Source: Psychrobacillus psychrotolerans (lineage in GTDB: Bacteria > Bacillota > Bacilli > Bacillales_A > Planococcaceae). From it: a stretch of 64,000 nucleotides of DNA. The translations under genes were made by a program, and so were the position numbers. Location of the stretch: positions 141,418 through 205,417 of the forward strand of contig NZ_FOXU01000007.1 in the NCBI RefSeq assembly GCF_900115805.1, given 5' to 3'. This document shows positions 34,930 to 44,650 of this stretch, one piece after another (position 1 is the stretch's first letter; every line of letters begins with the position of its first letter). The notes under the pieces are model-generated. The model ran no database searches and had not been told where the DNA came from. It saw only the letters and a list, made by a program, of their open reading frames with translations.

Positions 34930-36902
34930 TCTTCATTTCCTCCTTCGATTGTATCTATAATTGCATTTTTTAGAAGTATTATTGCTTCGTCTATCGTGGT
35001 ATCTTCTAACTGACAGGCGGCATTAGTTAAGTGCCCTCCACCATTTAGCTTTTCCATTATAACTTGAACATTTACATCACCCAATGATCGGGCACTGATT
35101 CCTATAGTAGATTCACTTCTCCGGCCTATTACAAAAGAGGCACCAATATTATTCATCGTCAATAAGATATCAGCGGTTTGAGCAAGCAATACTTGACTAT
35201 AAGAGATGTCTTCCATACCATGTGCAATAGCAATGCCTTCTCTAAAGAATTCTACCGTCTGAACAATTTTAGAGCGTTCAATATAGGTATCAATGTCTTC
35301 CTTCAACATACGTTGAACAAGAATTGTATCTGCACCATGTGTACGCAAATAGGATGCTGCTTCAAATGTTCTTGCTCCTGTACGTAGCGTAAAGCTTTTC
35401 GTATCAACAATAATACCAGCTAACATGGATGTTGCTTCCAACATAGATAACTTTTCATTTTTCGGTTGATACTCAATTAGTTCAGTTACCAACTCTGAAG
35501 TAGAGGATGCATAAGGTTCCATGTAAACAAGCATCGTGTTGGAGATGAATTCTTCTCCACGTCGATGATGATCGATCACAACTACCTTCTCTGCTTTTTG
35601 AAGCAGCTTTTCATCAATAACTAGGCTAGGCTTATGTGTATCTACTACTACTAATAATGTTTTGTCTGTAATTTTGCTTATTGCCTCTTCTGGGCTTATA
35701 AAACGGTTATATAACTCTGGTTGTTCTTTGATCTCATCCATTAAACGAACAACACTATTATCCAACTCATTAGTATCCAATACAACATAACCTTCTACTT
35801 TGTTCATACCAACCATTTTTCTTACTCCAACAGCAGAGCCAATTGCATCCATATCGGGCATTCTATGCCCCATAACAAATACTTGGTCACTATCCTGGAT
35901 AAGATCACGTAGCGCATGGGAAATAACTCTTGCTCTCACTCGCGTACGTTTTTCTACTGGATTTGTTTTCCCACCATAAAACTTCACTTTTCCACTTGAA
36001 TGCTTTATCGCTACCTGATCTCCACCACGTCCTAATACTAAATCTAAGCTGGACTGAGCAAGTTCTCCAAGTTCTACTAGGGAAGTGGACCCAGCACCAA
36101 CACCTACGCTTAAAGTAAGGGAAAATCCGAATTTAGCAGTAGTTTCTCTTATATCATCTAATATGGAGAATTTACTTTTTTCTACTTCTACTAATATGGA
36201 TTCATTAAAAACGGCTAAAAAACGATCCGAGGAAATTCGTTTTACATAAATTCCGTATTTGGCTCCCCAGTCGTTCACAGAGGAAGTTACCAGACTGTTA
36301 AGCCTTCCTCGAGTTTGATCATCTATCCCTTGTGATATTTCATCATAGTTATCTATAAACAGAACACCAATAACTGTTCGATCTCCATAATAGAGCGATT
36401 CCATTTCGATCTGTTCGGTTATATCAAAGAAGTATAGAAGCTTTTCTTCCGCTTTATAAAACACTTTATAATTTTTTTCATCTAAGGAAATAACCATTTC
36501 TTTAGATTCTTCCTGTTTTTTAAGCTGTTGAAAATCCTTTGATATCGAAAGGAGCTCCTCACCAATAATCGTATCGAATGGAAGTTGTTGGGTCATGTAC
36601 GGATTGGCCCATTCAATGATGTACTGATCATTTATGAGTAATATTCCAATTGGCATTTCTAATAAGGCTTCTTCTCCTACCTTTTTCATCCGGTAAGAAA
36701 GAGTTTCTATATGTTTTTCTGTCTCTTCATACACACGTTGTTCAATCATCCATGCATAGATGAATACACCAATTACCATTAGAGCGAACAATAGTCCAAT
36801 CAATGTGTTGGTAGACAGTAATAAATAAGTTGCAACCCCACTAAGTAGTAAAAACAATATGAGTGGATATCGAATTGGCCGTTTTCTAAAAAAAGATGCC
36901 AC
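34926..36902 (-). CDS. gdpP: Cyclic-di-AMP phosphodiesterase GdpP (YybT)
   Basis: A 658-residue membrane enzyme that cleaves c-di-AMP to pApA and so sets potassium, osmotic and beta-lactam responses. Two spans (about 12-52), a PAS-like domain (about 84-150), a degenerate GGDEF (about 172-300) and a DHH/DHHA1 domain follow. The DHH motifs are intact: [33 protein letters not shown] and [12 protein letters not shown] start after AAGGAG. Middle of the yybS-gdpP-rplI-dnaC operon. Confidence 0.96.
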   Translation of the reverse strand: MASFFRKRPIRYPLILFLLLSGVATYLLLSTNTLIGLLFALMVIGVFIYAWMIEQRVYEETEKHIETLSYRMKKVGEEALLEMPIGILLINDQYIIEWANPYMTQQLPFDTIIGEELLSISKDFQQLKKQEESKEMVISLDEKNYKVFYKAEEKLLYFFDITEQIEMESLYYGDRTVIGVLFIDNYDEISQGIDDQTRGRLNSLVTSSVNDWGAKYGIYVKRISSDRFLAVFNESILVEVEKSKFSILDDIRETTAKFGFSLTLSVGVGAGSTSLVELGELAQSSLDLVLGRGGDQVAIKHSSGKVKFYGGKTNPVEKRTRVRARVISHALRDLIQDSDQVFVMGHRMPDMDAIGSAVGVRKMVGMNKVEGYVVLDTNELDNSVVRLMDEIKEQPELYNRFISPEEAISKITDKTLLVVVDTHKPSLVIDEKLLQKAEKVVVIDHHRRGEEFISNTMLVYMEPYASSTSELVTELIEYQPKNEKLSMLEATSMLAGIIVDTKSFTLRTGARTFEAASYLRTHGADTILVQRMLKEDIDTYIERSKIVQTVEFFREGIAIAHGMEDISYSQVLLAQTADILLTMNNIGASFVIGRRSESTIGISARSLGDVNVQVIMEKLNGGGHLTNAACQLEDTTIDEAIILLKNAIIDTIEGGNEE

Positions 36903-36914
36903 TAGATCAGCTCC

Positions 36915-37856
36915 TTATTTTTTGTATCTGTCTTTTATAAAACCTCTGATATTAAATCCTAAATCTAATACCCCTACTATAATAGTAAATGTATATAGTG
37001 GAACTGCAAAGATTGTCGCAAGAATCATTGACCATTTTGGCCATCCCTCTATATAAAAATAGTAGTGTATTAGAGAAACACCTTGTAAAAACAAAAGAGC
37101 TCGTAATATTAATGCTGCATTCACCAAAGCTAAATAGCCAAACGTTCCTACGTCAAATGATACAAACAATGAGAAAATCGATACGATTAAATAATACCAT
37201 AACACTGCTTTAGGTAGTCTAAAATCCATGAATTTAGGGAACTTAGGTACACTTAACTTCAACTTTTTTAATAGCGATAAATTAATGATTAAATATAACC
37301 AAGCACTAATAAACACCCCGCCAATAAAATAGCTGGGCATAATTGATTCGATAAGCATTATGCTTTGTTCAACTAACTCGTCATAACCCTCAGGCAATTG
37401 ACCAAAGGAAGACATAATATTTCCCAGTTGTTCGTAGTATACTTCAATGGTCGTGATTAATTGCTTCAAAACATTCATATTTAAAAACAAAATGGATATT
37501 ATGTATTGTACAGCAGTCATTAAAAGTAAAAACAGCCCTGTTGACATGAGCATATACAATTTGGACTTTTTAGCCTGGATTGCATATCCAATGAGAAAAC
37601 CTAACGGACCAACTAGTAATCCAAAGATAAATCCAAAAACTCCGCCAATAACAAAAGAAATAATAATCGCAATCACCGTGACAAATACAGCTTGTTTTCT
37701 TTCAAACTTTGCACTGTACCATGCAAGGGGTAACGGTACAATAAATGACGTGAAAAATCCTAGTACTGGAACATAAACTGACATTGCCAACAAAATAGCA
37801 AATAGCGCAATCATCATAGATCCATAAGTTAAATAATTTGTTTGATTTCTTTGCAT
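36915..37856 (-). CDS. yybS: YybS family membrane protein (DUF2232)
   Basis: A 313-residue membrane protein with about eight spans, matching the DUF2232/YybS family, always found before gdpP in Bacillales. The start of the sequence (TYGSMMIALFAILLAMSVYVPVLGF...PLPLAWYSAKF) resembles S-component-like transporters, so transport of a small molecule is possible but unproven. ATG after AAAGGAAGG. First gene of the operon. Confidence 0.87.
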   Translation of the reverse strand: MQRNQTNYLTYGSMMIALFAILLAMSVYVPVLGFFTSFIVPLPLAWYSAKFERKQAVFVTVIAIIISFVIGGVFGFIFGLLVGPLGFLIGYAIQAKKSKLYMLMSTGLFLLLMTAVQYIISILFLNMNVLKQLITTIEVYYEQLGNIMSSFGQLPEGYDELVEQSIMLIESIMPSYFIGGVFISAWLYLIINLSLLKKLKLSVPKFPKFMDFRLPKAVLWYYLIVSIFSLFVSFDVGTFGYLALVNAALILRALLFLQGVSLIHYYFYIEGWPKWSMILATIFAVPLYTFTIIVGVLDLGFNIRGFIKDRYKK

Positions 37857-38047
37857 TTAGGAACCTTCCTTTAATGTAATCATCTATTCATTGTAACAGA
37901 TTGTTTACAACAACTAAAATTCCACATACTGTATAGAAAAGTGCAAACGTCTATGTTTGCCTTGAAATGCGGTGAAGTATGAAGGTACGGCACCCTTTTC
38001 CTTTATCTGTCATTAAAAGTGAAGGACTTGAAGTATTTTAAAAGTTC

Positions 38048-38078
38048 ACAAAAAAAAGACCGGTTTCCCGGTCTTTCT
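38048..38078 (-). terminator. Terminator of rpsF-ssb-rpsR
   Basis: AAAGACCGG-tttc-CCGGTCTTT hairpin, followed by eight T on the - strand, just after the rpsR stop. Confidence 0.95.
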
Positions 38079-38087
38079 AATTTATAC

Positions 38088-38324
38088 TTATCTCTCTTCA
38101 GAAGAGAATGGAAGTAAAGCCATGATACGAGATACTTTAATAGCTCGTGTTAATTTACGTTGATACTTCGCACTAGTTCCTGTCACACGACGTGGAAGAA
38201 TTTTCCCACGTTCTGACACGAATTTTTTCAACAAATCTACATCTTTATAATCAATGTGTACGATATTGTTTGATGTGAAGTAACAAACTTTACGGCGTCT
38301 TTTGCCTCCGCGACGAATTGCCAT
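38088..38324 (-). CDS. rpsR: 30S ribosomal protein S18
   Basis: A 78-residue small-subunit protein that pairs with S6 on the platform. Characteristic segments are [50 protein letters not shown] and [17 protein letters not shown]. Last gene of the S6-SSB-S18 operon; the ATG follows AAAAGGAGG. Confidence 0.98.
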   Translation of the reverse strand: MAIRRGGKRRRKVCYFTSNNIVHIDYKDVDLLKKFVSERGKILPRRVTGTSAKYQRKLTRAIKVSRIMALLPFSSEER

Positions 38325-38373
38325 ATCGAGTTGCCTCCTTTTCGATTAAAGTAAACATGCTAAGTAATGCTTT

Positions 38374-38874
38374 TTAGAACGGTAAGTCGTCATCCGATAC
38401 TTCGATTGGTCCACTACTATTAGAAAAAGGATCCTCATCTACACGTGTATAATTTTGCTGATTCGATGGTTGGTTTTGCTGATATGAAGGTGCTGAATAT
38501 TGCTGCTGGCCATTCCCCGAAGATGATTGTCCACCTTGGTTGCCTCCAGAGCTATTACGTGGTTCTAAGAACTGAACGCTGTCTGCAACAACGTCTGTAG
38601 TATAAACACGTTTTCCATCTTGTCCTTCATAACTACCCGTTTGAATGCGCCCTTCAACACCAGCTAAACTTCCTTTTTTCAAGTAGTTTGCTGTGTTCTC
38701 AGCTTGCTTTCTCCAAACGACACAGTTGATAAAATCAGCTTCTCTTTCACCTTGTTGGTTGGAGAATGTACGATTTACAGCTAGTGTAAATCTAGCCATT
38801 GCAACACCACTTGGTGTATAGCGAAGTTCCGGATCTTTTGTTAGTCTTCCAACTAATACGACACGGTTAATCAT
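38374..38874 (-). CDS. ssb: Single-stranded DNA-binding protein
   Basis: A 166-residue protein. The OB fold covers residues 1-105 ([44 protein letters not shown]). A Gly/Gln/Ser-rich flexible linker and the acidic tip DDDLPF, which recruits repair and replication proteins, follow. Essential replicative SSB. ATG within GAGGG-led spacing, between rpsF and rpsR as usual. Confidence 0.98.
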   Translation of the reverse strand: MINRVVLVGRLTKDPELRYTPSGVAMARFTLAVNRTFSNQQGEREADFINCVVWRKQAENTANYLKKGSLAGVEGRIQTGSYEGQDGKRVYTTDVVADSVQFLEPRNSSGGNQGGQSSSGNGQQQYSAPSYQQNQPSNQQNYTRVDEDPFSNSSGPIEVSDDDLPF

Positions 38875-38913
38875 CAGTAAACAACCTCCCTCGATCAGCT
38901 TTTTTAGTCAGTT

Positions 38914-39222
38914 TTATTTTTTTGCTTTAACTTTAATATCATCGATACGAACAGCAATGTGACGGATAATGTCTTCATTGATGTTAGCTAAACGTGTGTA
39001 TTCATCGATTGCTTTTGAATCAGCAGTTACTTTAAGGATTTGGTAGAATCCTTCACGTAAGTCATTGATTTCGTAAGCTAAACGGCGTTTACCCCACTCT
39101 TTTGCTTCGATGATTTCTGCACCATTTGAAGTTAAGATATCTTGGAAACGCTCTACTAAAGCTTTCTTCGCATCTTCTTCGATTGCTGGTTGAATAATGT
39201 ACATTAATTCGTACTTTCTCAT
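38914..39222 (-). CDS. rpsF: 30S ribosomal protein S6
   Basis: A 102-residue small-subunit protein with the family start [20 protein letters not shown] and the [20 protein letters not shown] block. It binds S18 and 16S rRNA. ATG after GGGAGGTG. First gene of the operon, with a strong promoter about 80 bases upstream and a leader that may carry autoregulation. Confidence 0.98.
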   Translation of the reverse strand: MRKYELMYIIQPAIEEDAKKALVERFQDILTSNGAEIIEAKEWGKRRLAYEINDLREGFYQILKVTADSKAIDEYTRLANINEDIIRHIAVRIDDIKVKAKK

Positions 39223-39236
39223 CTATTTACACCTCC

Positions 39237-39296
39237 CTATGGTCTTTGGCCGACTATTGAAAGCCGACAAGGAGCAAGTAATTCTATTACTCACAT
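39237..39296 (-). promoter_or_regulatory. rpsF leader
   Basis: The 5' leader contains GTCGG twice, 14 bases apart (GTCGGCTTTC and AGTCGGCC). In many bacteria this leader holds an S6:S18-binding element for autoregulation; the position is right, but the CCG bulge expected of that element was not seen on the transcribed strand, so the assignment is open. Confidence 0.3.
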
Positions 39297-39302
39297 CAAT
39301 GA

Positions 39303-39331
39303 ATTGTAACATAGTTTATCTAACGTATCAA
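39303..39331 (-). promoter_or_regulatory. Sigma-A promoter of rpsF-ssb-rpsR
   Basis: TTGATA (39326-39331) and TACAAT (39303-39308) on the - strand, separated by exactly 17 bp: a near-consensus promoter for this highly expressed operon. Confidence 0.85.
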
Positions 39332-39390
39332 GGATGATTGTCATTATTTTACTCATTGAGTTATATTTATTTTAAATAGGAGGCACGTAT

Positions 39391-39948
39391 ATGGAAAACA
39401 ATGAAGAAACTTTAGCCGTAATTGATATCAATTTAAAAAAGGTCGCATGGGAAAGCATTGGACTAACTGTGGGTTTATCTATAACAGGGCTAATTCTATT
39501 TCCTTGGTTAACTAGTATTACCGAAATAACTTTCTCTTTTTGGAACTTCCTCTGGTTCTTTATCGGTTATGTAGTATTAATCATATTGCATGAGTGCCTT
39601 CATCTCGTTGGATTCTGGCTTTTTGGGAAAGCACCTTGGAATAGTATGGACTATGGGGTCAATCTTAAAATGGGGGTAGCATATGCTACTACAACTATAC
39701 CTATCCCAAACAGTGCCATGAAAAAAGCATTGTTACTTCCTTTTTGGGCTACTGGGTTTTTACCAATGATTTTTGGTTTTTGGATTGGTTCTCTTTCACT
39801 TGTCCTGTTGGGTGCCTGGTTAATCGCTGGAGCAGCTGGAGACTTTGCCATGTATAAGGAGCTCAGAAAATATCCAAATGATTTATTGATAAAAGATGAT
39901 CCAGTGAAGCCTAGGTTATATGTATTAAGAAAATGCGCGCAAAATTAA
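39391..39948 (+). CDS. DUF3267 membrane protein with HExxH motif
   Basis: A 185-residue protein with four hydrophobic segments. The second ends in IILHECLHLVGF, an HExxH zinc-protease signature inside the membrane, typical of DUF3267 proteins related to site-2-protease-like or M50-like metalloproteins. Substrate and role are unknown. ATG seven to nine bases after TAGGAGG. Transcribed divergently from rpsF and head-on to replication. No clear own terminator before the shared hairpin at 40124. Confidence 0.8.
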   Translation: MENNEETLAVIDINLKKVAWESIGLTVGLSITGLILFPWLTSITEITFSFWNFLWFFIGYVVLIILHECLHLVGFWLFGKAPWNSMDYGVNLKMGVAYATTTIPIPNSAMKKALLLPFWATGFLPMIFGFWIGSLSLVLLGAWLIAGAAGDFAMYKELRKYPNDLLIKDDPVKPRLYVLRKCAQN

Positions 39949-40123
39949 AAGGGTGATATGCGATTGATTTGCGCTCCAATCAATTAGATCTCTACTTTAT
40001 ATAATTGGATATAAAACCAATTTGGCTACTGTTAACATCTAAGCAGAAGCTATGCTCTATCTAATGATGAGAGTACTACTCAATTAATTGATTGTGTACA
40101 TTTTAGATACGTATTATTCAATA

Positions 40124-40160
40124 GAAAAAAGGATTAGTGATTTCTCACTAATCCTTTTTC
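40124..40160. terminator. Terminator of ychF (bidirectional)
   Basis: AAAAAGGATTAGTGA-tttc-TCACTAATCCTTTTT: a perfect stem with A and T runs, next to the ychF stop. The 175 bases between it and the DUF3267 stop hold nothing recognisable. Confidence 0.93.
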
Positions 40161-40162
40161 TA

Positions 40163-41263
40163 TTATACGTTGAAGCGGAATAACATTACGTCTCCGTCTT
40201 GTACGATATACTCTTTTCCTTCTAAACGAACTTTACCAGCTTCTTTTGCAGCTGCCATAGATCCAGTTTCAACCAAATCATCATAAGCTACTGTTTCTGC
40301 ACGGATAAAACCTTTTTCAAAGTCAGAGTGAATTACACCTGCACATTGAGGTGCTTTCATACCCTTAAGGTATGTCCAAGCTCGAACTTCTTGTACTCCA
40401 GCTGTGAAGTAAGTAGCTAAACCTATTAATGAGTAAGAAGCTTTAATTAACTGATCTAAACCAGATTCTTTAATTCCTAATTCTTCTAGGAACATTGCTT
40501 TCTCCTCATCTTCTAGTGCTGCCATTTCTTCTTCAATTTTTGCACATATAAGTATTACCTCTGCGCCTTCTTCTGCTGCAAATGCACGCACTTTTTGTAC
40601 ATATTCATTTTCGCCATCAGCCATAATATCATCTTCTGATACGTTCGCAACATAAAGCATTGGTTTTGTTGTCAGCAAATGAAATCCTTTAACTACGCGT
40701 TGTTCTTCTTCCGTAAATTCAACCGAACGACCCGATTTTCCAGCTTCGAAAGCTTCTTTTAAGCGAGTAAGAACTGGTTCTTCTGCTAGTGCTTCTTTAT
40801 CTCTTTGTTTTACCATTTTAGTTACACGAGCTAGGCGTTTATCTACGCTCTCTAAATCCGCTAATATTAACTCTAGGTTAATCACTTCAATATCTGAGAT
40901 TGGATCTACTTTTCCAGATACATGTGTAATATTTTCATCTTCGAAGCAACGAACAACCTGACAAATTGCATCTACTTCACGTATATGAGCAAGGAATTTG
41001 TTTCCAAGTCCTTCCCCTTTACTAGCGCCTTCTACAATTCCCGCGATGTCCGTAAATTCAAATGCTGTAGGAACTGTTTTCTTTGGTACTACTAGCTCTG
41101 TCAATTTATCTAAACGCTTATCAGGTACTTCTACTACCCCTACGTTAGGATCAATCGTTGCAAATGGGTAGTTTGCTGCCAATGCTCCAGCTTTTGTTAT
41201 TGCATTAAACAATGTAGATTTCCCTACGTTTGGTAGTCCTACGATTCCTGCAGTTAAAGCCAT
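40163..41263 (-). CDS. ychF: Obg-related ATPase YchF
   Basis: A 366-residue protein of the TRAFAC/OBG family that hydrolyses ATP rather than GTP; it binds ribosomes and affects oxidative-stress responses. G1 is GLPNVGKST, G3 DIAGIVEGAS, and the altered G4 (NVSEDD-type in YVANVSEDDI) explains ATP preference; a C-terminal TGS domain ends in the usual VQDGDVMLFRFNV. The start is ATG 41263, giving MALTAGIVGL and the standard length; an upstream GTG at 41272 is less likely. Confidence 0.96.
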   Translation of the reverse strand: MALTAGIVGLPNVGKSTLFNAITKAGALAANYPFATIDPNVGVVEVPDKRLDKLTELVVPKKTVPTAFEFTDIAGIVEGASKGEGLGNKFLAHIREVDAICQVVRCFEDENITHVSGKVDPISDIEVINLELILADLESVDKRLARVTKMVKQRDKEALAEEPVLTRLKEAFEAGKSGRSVEFTEEEQRVVKGFHLLTTKPMLYVANVSEDDIMADGENEYVQKVRAFAAEEGAEVILICAKIEEEMAALEDEEKAMFLEELGIKESGLDQLIKASYSLIGLATYFTAGVQEVRAWTYLKGMKAPQCAGVIHSDFEKGFIRAETVAYDDLVETGSMAAAKEAGKVRLEGKEYIVQDGDVMLFRFNV

Positions 41264-41349
41264 ATATGTCACAACCCTTCATTATTTTAAACCATAAACT
41301 TTATATACAACTTGTTCATTATATTGATTTTAGTTATAAAAGTCTATCA

Positions 41350-41550
41350 TTACTCAGCATCCGCTTGCACAAGGAGCTTTTTCATCTTCTTTTCAAATTC
41401 TTTTCTAGGAATCATTACACTATGTTGGCATCCTTCACACTTTATACGTATATCCGCACCCATTCGAATGATTTTCCAAGCGTTTGTTCCACAAGGGTGT
41501 TGTTTTTTCATTTCTACAATATCATTTAGTTGAAATTGCTTCTTTTCCAT
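41350..41550 (-). CDS. DUF951 protein
   Basis: A 66-residue protein with the DUF951 signature: NDIVEMKKQHPCGTNAWKIIRMGADIRIKCEGCQHSVMIPRKEFEKK. The single Cys and the C-x-x-C may bind zinc. This family is nearly always beside ychF and mscS in Bacillales; the role is unknown. ATG after TAGGTGACGA. Confidence 0.93.
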   Translation of the reverse strand: MEKKQFQLNDIVEMKKQHPCGTNAWKIIRMGADIRIKCEGCQHSVMIPRKEFEKKMKKLLVQADAE

Positions 41551-41583
41551 TTCGTCACCTACTCATTTTAAATAGTTATCGGG

Positions 41584-42402
41584 TTATGAAATCTTAATGC
41601 CTTTCAATTCGAAAAATTCTATTAAATCTCTCCTAATTTTTCTAGCAATACTATTTTGCTTAGTTGGTAAAGTCTCAGCGGTGAAACGCACTACTATTTC
41701 AGATGCATCAAAACTTTGTACCCCAAGATAACTAGGTGTTTTCACAAGTTCTTCATACCTGTTTGGCAGCCCTTCAAGAAATTCTTCAATATTCTTTTCC
41801 ATAGATGGAATATCATTTTCAGGTGCTATACTAATGTCTATTAAAGCTAGTGAGTTATAAATGGAATAGTTTATAACAACTAAAATGCTACCATTAGGAA
41901 TTATATGAAGTTCTCCGGTATAACTCTTCACTTTTGTCGTTCGTAAACCTATTTCTTGTACAATTCCATTCGCTGTTCCTATTTGTACTTGATCTCCAAC
42001 TGCAAATTGATCTTCAAACACTATAAAAAAACCAGTAATAACGTCTTTTACTAAGCTTTGGGCACCAAAACCAACTGCTAGACCGACAATTCCCGCCCCA
42101 GCCAACAATCCGGCTACTTTTATACCAAATGTAGTTAAAATAGCGATAATAGCACTGAAATATATAACATAAGTTAAAACATTTTGAAGCAGTTTTAGTA
42201 ATGTATTTTGTCTACGCTCTGAATAGCCTAAAGGGCTTCTTTGTCTGACCGCAAATACCTTTTCGATGATGTGTTTTCCAAACTTCACCGCAATAGCAGT
42301 TAATAATAAGATTAGTATTACTTTGAAAAAGGTAAGTCCTAGTTGAATCCAAGTCTCTTCTGTAAATAAATAATCCTTCAAACTTTGTAGCCTTTCTTCC
42401 AT
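41584..42402 (-). CDS. Small-conductance mechanosensitive channel (MscS family)
   Basis: A 272-residue channel. Two N-terminal spans and the pore-lining third helix, rich in Gly and Ala (GLLAGAGIVGLAVGFGAQSLVKDVITGFFIVFED), are followed by the beta domain (VGDQVQIGTANGIVQEIGLRTTKVKSYTGELHIIPNG). It opens on membrane tension to release solutes during osmotic downshock. ATG after GAGGTGG. The stop is 34 bases before the DUF951 gene, so the two are probably cotranscribed with ychF. Confidence 0.94.
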   Translation of the reverse strand: MEERLQSLKDYLFTEETWIQLGLTFFKVILILLLTAIAVKFGKHIIEKVFAVRQRSPLGYSERRQNTLLKLLQNVLTYVIYFSAIIAILTTFGIKVAGLLAGAGIVGLAVGFGAQSLVKDVITGFFIVFEDQFAVGDQVQIGTANGIVQEIGLRTTKVKSYTGELHIIPNGSILVVINYSIYNSLALIDISIAPENDIPSMEKNIEEFLEGLPNRYEELVKTPSYLGVQSFDASEIVVRFTAETLPTKQNSIARKIRRDLIEFFELKGIKIS

Positions 42403-42480
42403 AAACTTGTTACCACCTCATTTGAATAAATAATTTCCTAGATGCATATACTGACTTAAAAAGAAAGTGAGTAAAATTAT

Positions 42481-43083
42481 ATGAACTCTTCTGCTATTAA
42501 TACTATTTCCGAATCTTCTACAATTTATTATAAAGAAACAGGTGCAGTTTGGCGATTAAGTAACTACTTTATAGAACAAATACCATTTGATCATCCAAAT
42601 CTAGTGTTTTGTTGTATAGGTACTGATCGCTCAACTGGGGATGCACTTGGACCAATGACTGGCTCTTTTTTATCGCAACTCAAGTCATTCCCTTTTGAAA
42701 TTGTAGGTACATTGGACAATCCTTTACATGCATTAAATATTGAAGAAATTACAGATACACTCCTTAGCTCTTCCATAGCCCCATACATTATTGCTATAGA
42801 CGCATGCTTAGGAAATGTGAATAATATTGGACAAATCATTGTTCAACGTGGTCCCTTGTTTCCAGGAAAAGCAGTTAAAAAAGATTTACCACCAATAGGT
42901 GATGTATCTATTAAAGCTATTGTTAATATCGGAGGATTTATGGAATATAATGTTTTACAAAGTACCCGTCTCAGCCTTACTTACGATATGGGTAAAATCA
43001 TATCTCGTTCTCTACTTTTAGCATGGCATCGTTATAATTTAAAAGTTATAAATAATAGTAACAGCAATGCCGACGACAACTAA
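42481..43083 (+). CDS. yyaC: Sporulation protein YyaC (germination-protease-like)
   Basis: A 200-residue protein of the YyaC family, a sporulation protein related in fold to the GPR germination protease and hydrogenase-maturation peptidases. Family blocks are FCCIGTDRSTGDALGPMTGSFL, VVGTLDNPLHALN-type (IVGTLDNPLHALN) and IIAIDACLGNVNNIGQI. Present only in spore formers. ATG after AAAGTGAG. Its last 45 bases overlap the end of the DUF554 gene on the other strand. Confidence 0.93.
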   Translation: MNSSAINTISESSTIYYKETGAVWRLSNYFIEQIPFDHPNLVFCCIGTDRSTGDALGPMTGSFLSQLKSFPFEIVGTLDNPLHALNIEEITDTLLSSSIAPYIIAIDACLGNVNNIGQIIVQRGPLFPGKAVKKDLPPIGDVSIKAIVNIGGFMEYNVLQSTRLSLTYDMGKIISRSLLLAWHRYNLKVINNSNSNADDN

Positions 43084-43743
43084 ACTTGGTAATAGATTTG
43101 CCACTCTCACTTTCGTTACTCCTAAAAGATTAAGACCAATAGCAATAATCATAATACCACCAGTTGCTGTCATTTCTTGAAGAAATAATTCAAGTGCAGC
43201 CTCTGGTATTATTTTTGTTATTTGAGTAGCAAACAAAGCTATTACTCCTTGATAGATGGCTACAGGAATTGCAGAAAAAAGAACACCTATTCCTAAAGTT
43301 GCAGCAAGAACAATAGAGGTAAATCCGTCAATTATCCCTTTACTTATTAATAATTCATGGTCGTTTTGTAAACCTCCGTTGAGAGCTCCAAGTACTCCCA
43401 TTGCTCCTATTACAAATATCAACGTTCCTGCAACAAATCCCTGGGCAATTCCTGCCCCCTGCTTTGGAGATCCCATTTTAGTTTCCAAAAATTGTGCGAA
43501 TCGGTTTAACCATTTATCCAGATCTATCCATTCCCCGATGACTCCGCCAAAAACAATACATATAATGACTAAAACAAAATTATCACTTTCTAAGCCCATT
43601 TGAATACCTAACAAAGCTACCGCTATACCAATTGCATTCATAACAGTTTGTTTCATATTTTCCGGGATTCCTTTTAATAATCTACCTATAATAGCCCCTA
43701 CTACTATTAATAGAGCATTTATCAATGTTCCAAATAGTGCCAT
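43039..43743 (-). CDS. DUF554 membrane protein (YqgA/YdfK family)
   Basis: A 234-residue protein with about seven spans. The DUF554 pattern GTLINALLIVVGAIIGRLLKGIPENMKQTVMNAIGIAVALLGIQMGL and the GAMGVLGALNGGLQNDHELL block are clear. Suspected transporter; the substrate is unknown. The start is ATG 43743, seven bases after GAGG. The 3' end overlaps yyaC by 45 bases, tail to tail. Follows parB on the same strand across a hairpin. Confidence 0.9.
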   Translation of the reverse strand: MALFGTLINALLIVVGAIIGRLLKGIPENMKQTVMNAIGIAVALLGIQMGLESDNFVLVIICIVFGGVIGEWIDLDKWLNRFAQFLETKMGSPKQGAGIAQGFVAGTLIFVIGAMGVLGALNGGLQNDHELLISKGIIDGFTSIVLAATLGIGVLFSAIPVAIYQGVIALFATQITKIIPEAALELFLQEMTATGGIMIIAIGLNLLGVTKVRVANLLPSLVVVGIAVTIIYNF

Positions 43744-43773
43744 TACCATGCCTCATTCCACCGCTAAAAATAT

Positions 43774-43807
43774 AACCTATTCCTAGGCATTGCCTAAGAA
43801 TAGGTTT
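43774..43807 (-). terminator. Hairpin after parB
   Basis: AACCTATTC and GAATAGGTT pair, with inner TAGGCA/TTGCCTA. On the - strand ATATTTTTAG follows, so termination between parB and the DUF554 gene is plausible but weaker than most here. Confidence 0.6.
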
Positions 43808-44650
43808 TTAATCTTCTAACAATTGCAATATTCTTTCCAAATCATCATCTGAGTAGAACTCAATTTCAATTTTACCTTTATCTTTGTTTTTCACGATAGA
43901 AACAGGAGTTCCAAATAATTCTCTTAACTCAGATTCCTTTTCTTTAGTAAAAATATCCTTCTGAACTTTTTTTGTTTCACGTGGAACATTTTCATTTAGG
44001 CGCTGAACTAAAGCCTCTAGCTGTCTAACATTTAAGTTTTCTTTTATGGACTTTTGCATAATTAATGGAATGTTTTTTTTCTTCTTTAATCCAAGAAGTG
44101 CTTTACCATGTCCCATTGAAAAAATCCCATCCGAGATAGCATCTCTAACAACCTGAGGTAATGAGAGTAAACGAATATGATTGGCTATATGAGGTCTACT
44201 TTTCCCTAATCTAAAAGCAAGTTGTTCTTGAGTCAAGTTTAAATGCTCCAATAGATTTTGATACGCCTCTGCCTCTTCAATCGCAGTTAAATCTTCTCGC
44301 TGAAGATTTTCAAGAATTGCAAGTTCCATCATTTGCTGATCATTTAGTTCTCTTATAACTGCAGGAATAGCTTCTAAATTTGCTAACTGAGATGCTCTAT
44401 ATCTTCTTTCCCCTACTACTATTTCAAACTTCGATCCTTTTTTTCTTAATATAATAGGTTGCAGAACACCATGTTCCTTAATAGATTCAGAAAGTTCTTT
44501 CAGAGCTTCTTCGTCAAATATTTTACGAGGTTGAAAAGGATTTGGTTTAATATCGATGATTAGAATCTGTTCAACCTGTTCTAATTGATCTAAATCTAAG
44601 TCTTCTCCAGGGAATAATGCATTAATACCCTTTCCTAATCCTTTAGCCAT
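43808..44650 (-). CDS. parB: Chromosome-partitioning protein ParB (Spo0J)
   Basis: A 280-residue CTP-dependent DNA clamp. N-terminal CTPase motifs (PFQPRKIFDEEALKELSESIKEHGVLQPI, VVGERRYRA, ENLQREDLTAIEEA), the HTH that reads parS (LTQEQLAFRLGKSRPHIANHIRLL) and a C-terminal dimer domain are all present. It loads at parS, spreads, and recruits SMC. ATG after AAGGAAGTG, eight bases inside the end of parA. A perfect parS lies inside the gene, as in B. subtilis. Confidence 0.97.
   Translation of the reverse strand: MAKGLGKGINALFPGEDLDLDQLEQVEQILIIDIKPNPFQPRKIFDEEALKELSESIKEHGVLQPIILRKKGSKFEIVVGERRYRASQLANLEAIPAVIRELNDQQMMELAILENLQREDLTAIEEAEAYQNLLEHLNLTQEQLAFRLGKSRPHIANHIRLLSLPQVVRDAISDGIFSMGHGKALLGLKKKKNIPLIMQKSIKENLNVRQLEALVQRLNENVPRETKKVQKDIFTKEKESELRELFGTPVSIVKNKDKGKIEIEFYSDDDLERILQLLED
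43973..43988. promoter_or_regulatory. parS site within parB
   Basis: TGTTTCACGTGGAACA, the reverse complement of the B. subtilis parS consensus TGTTCCACGTGAAACA with no mismatch. Confidence 0.95.
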
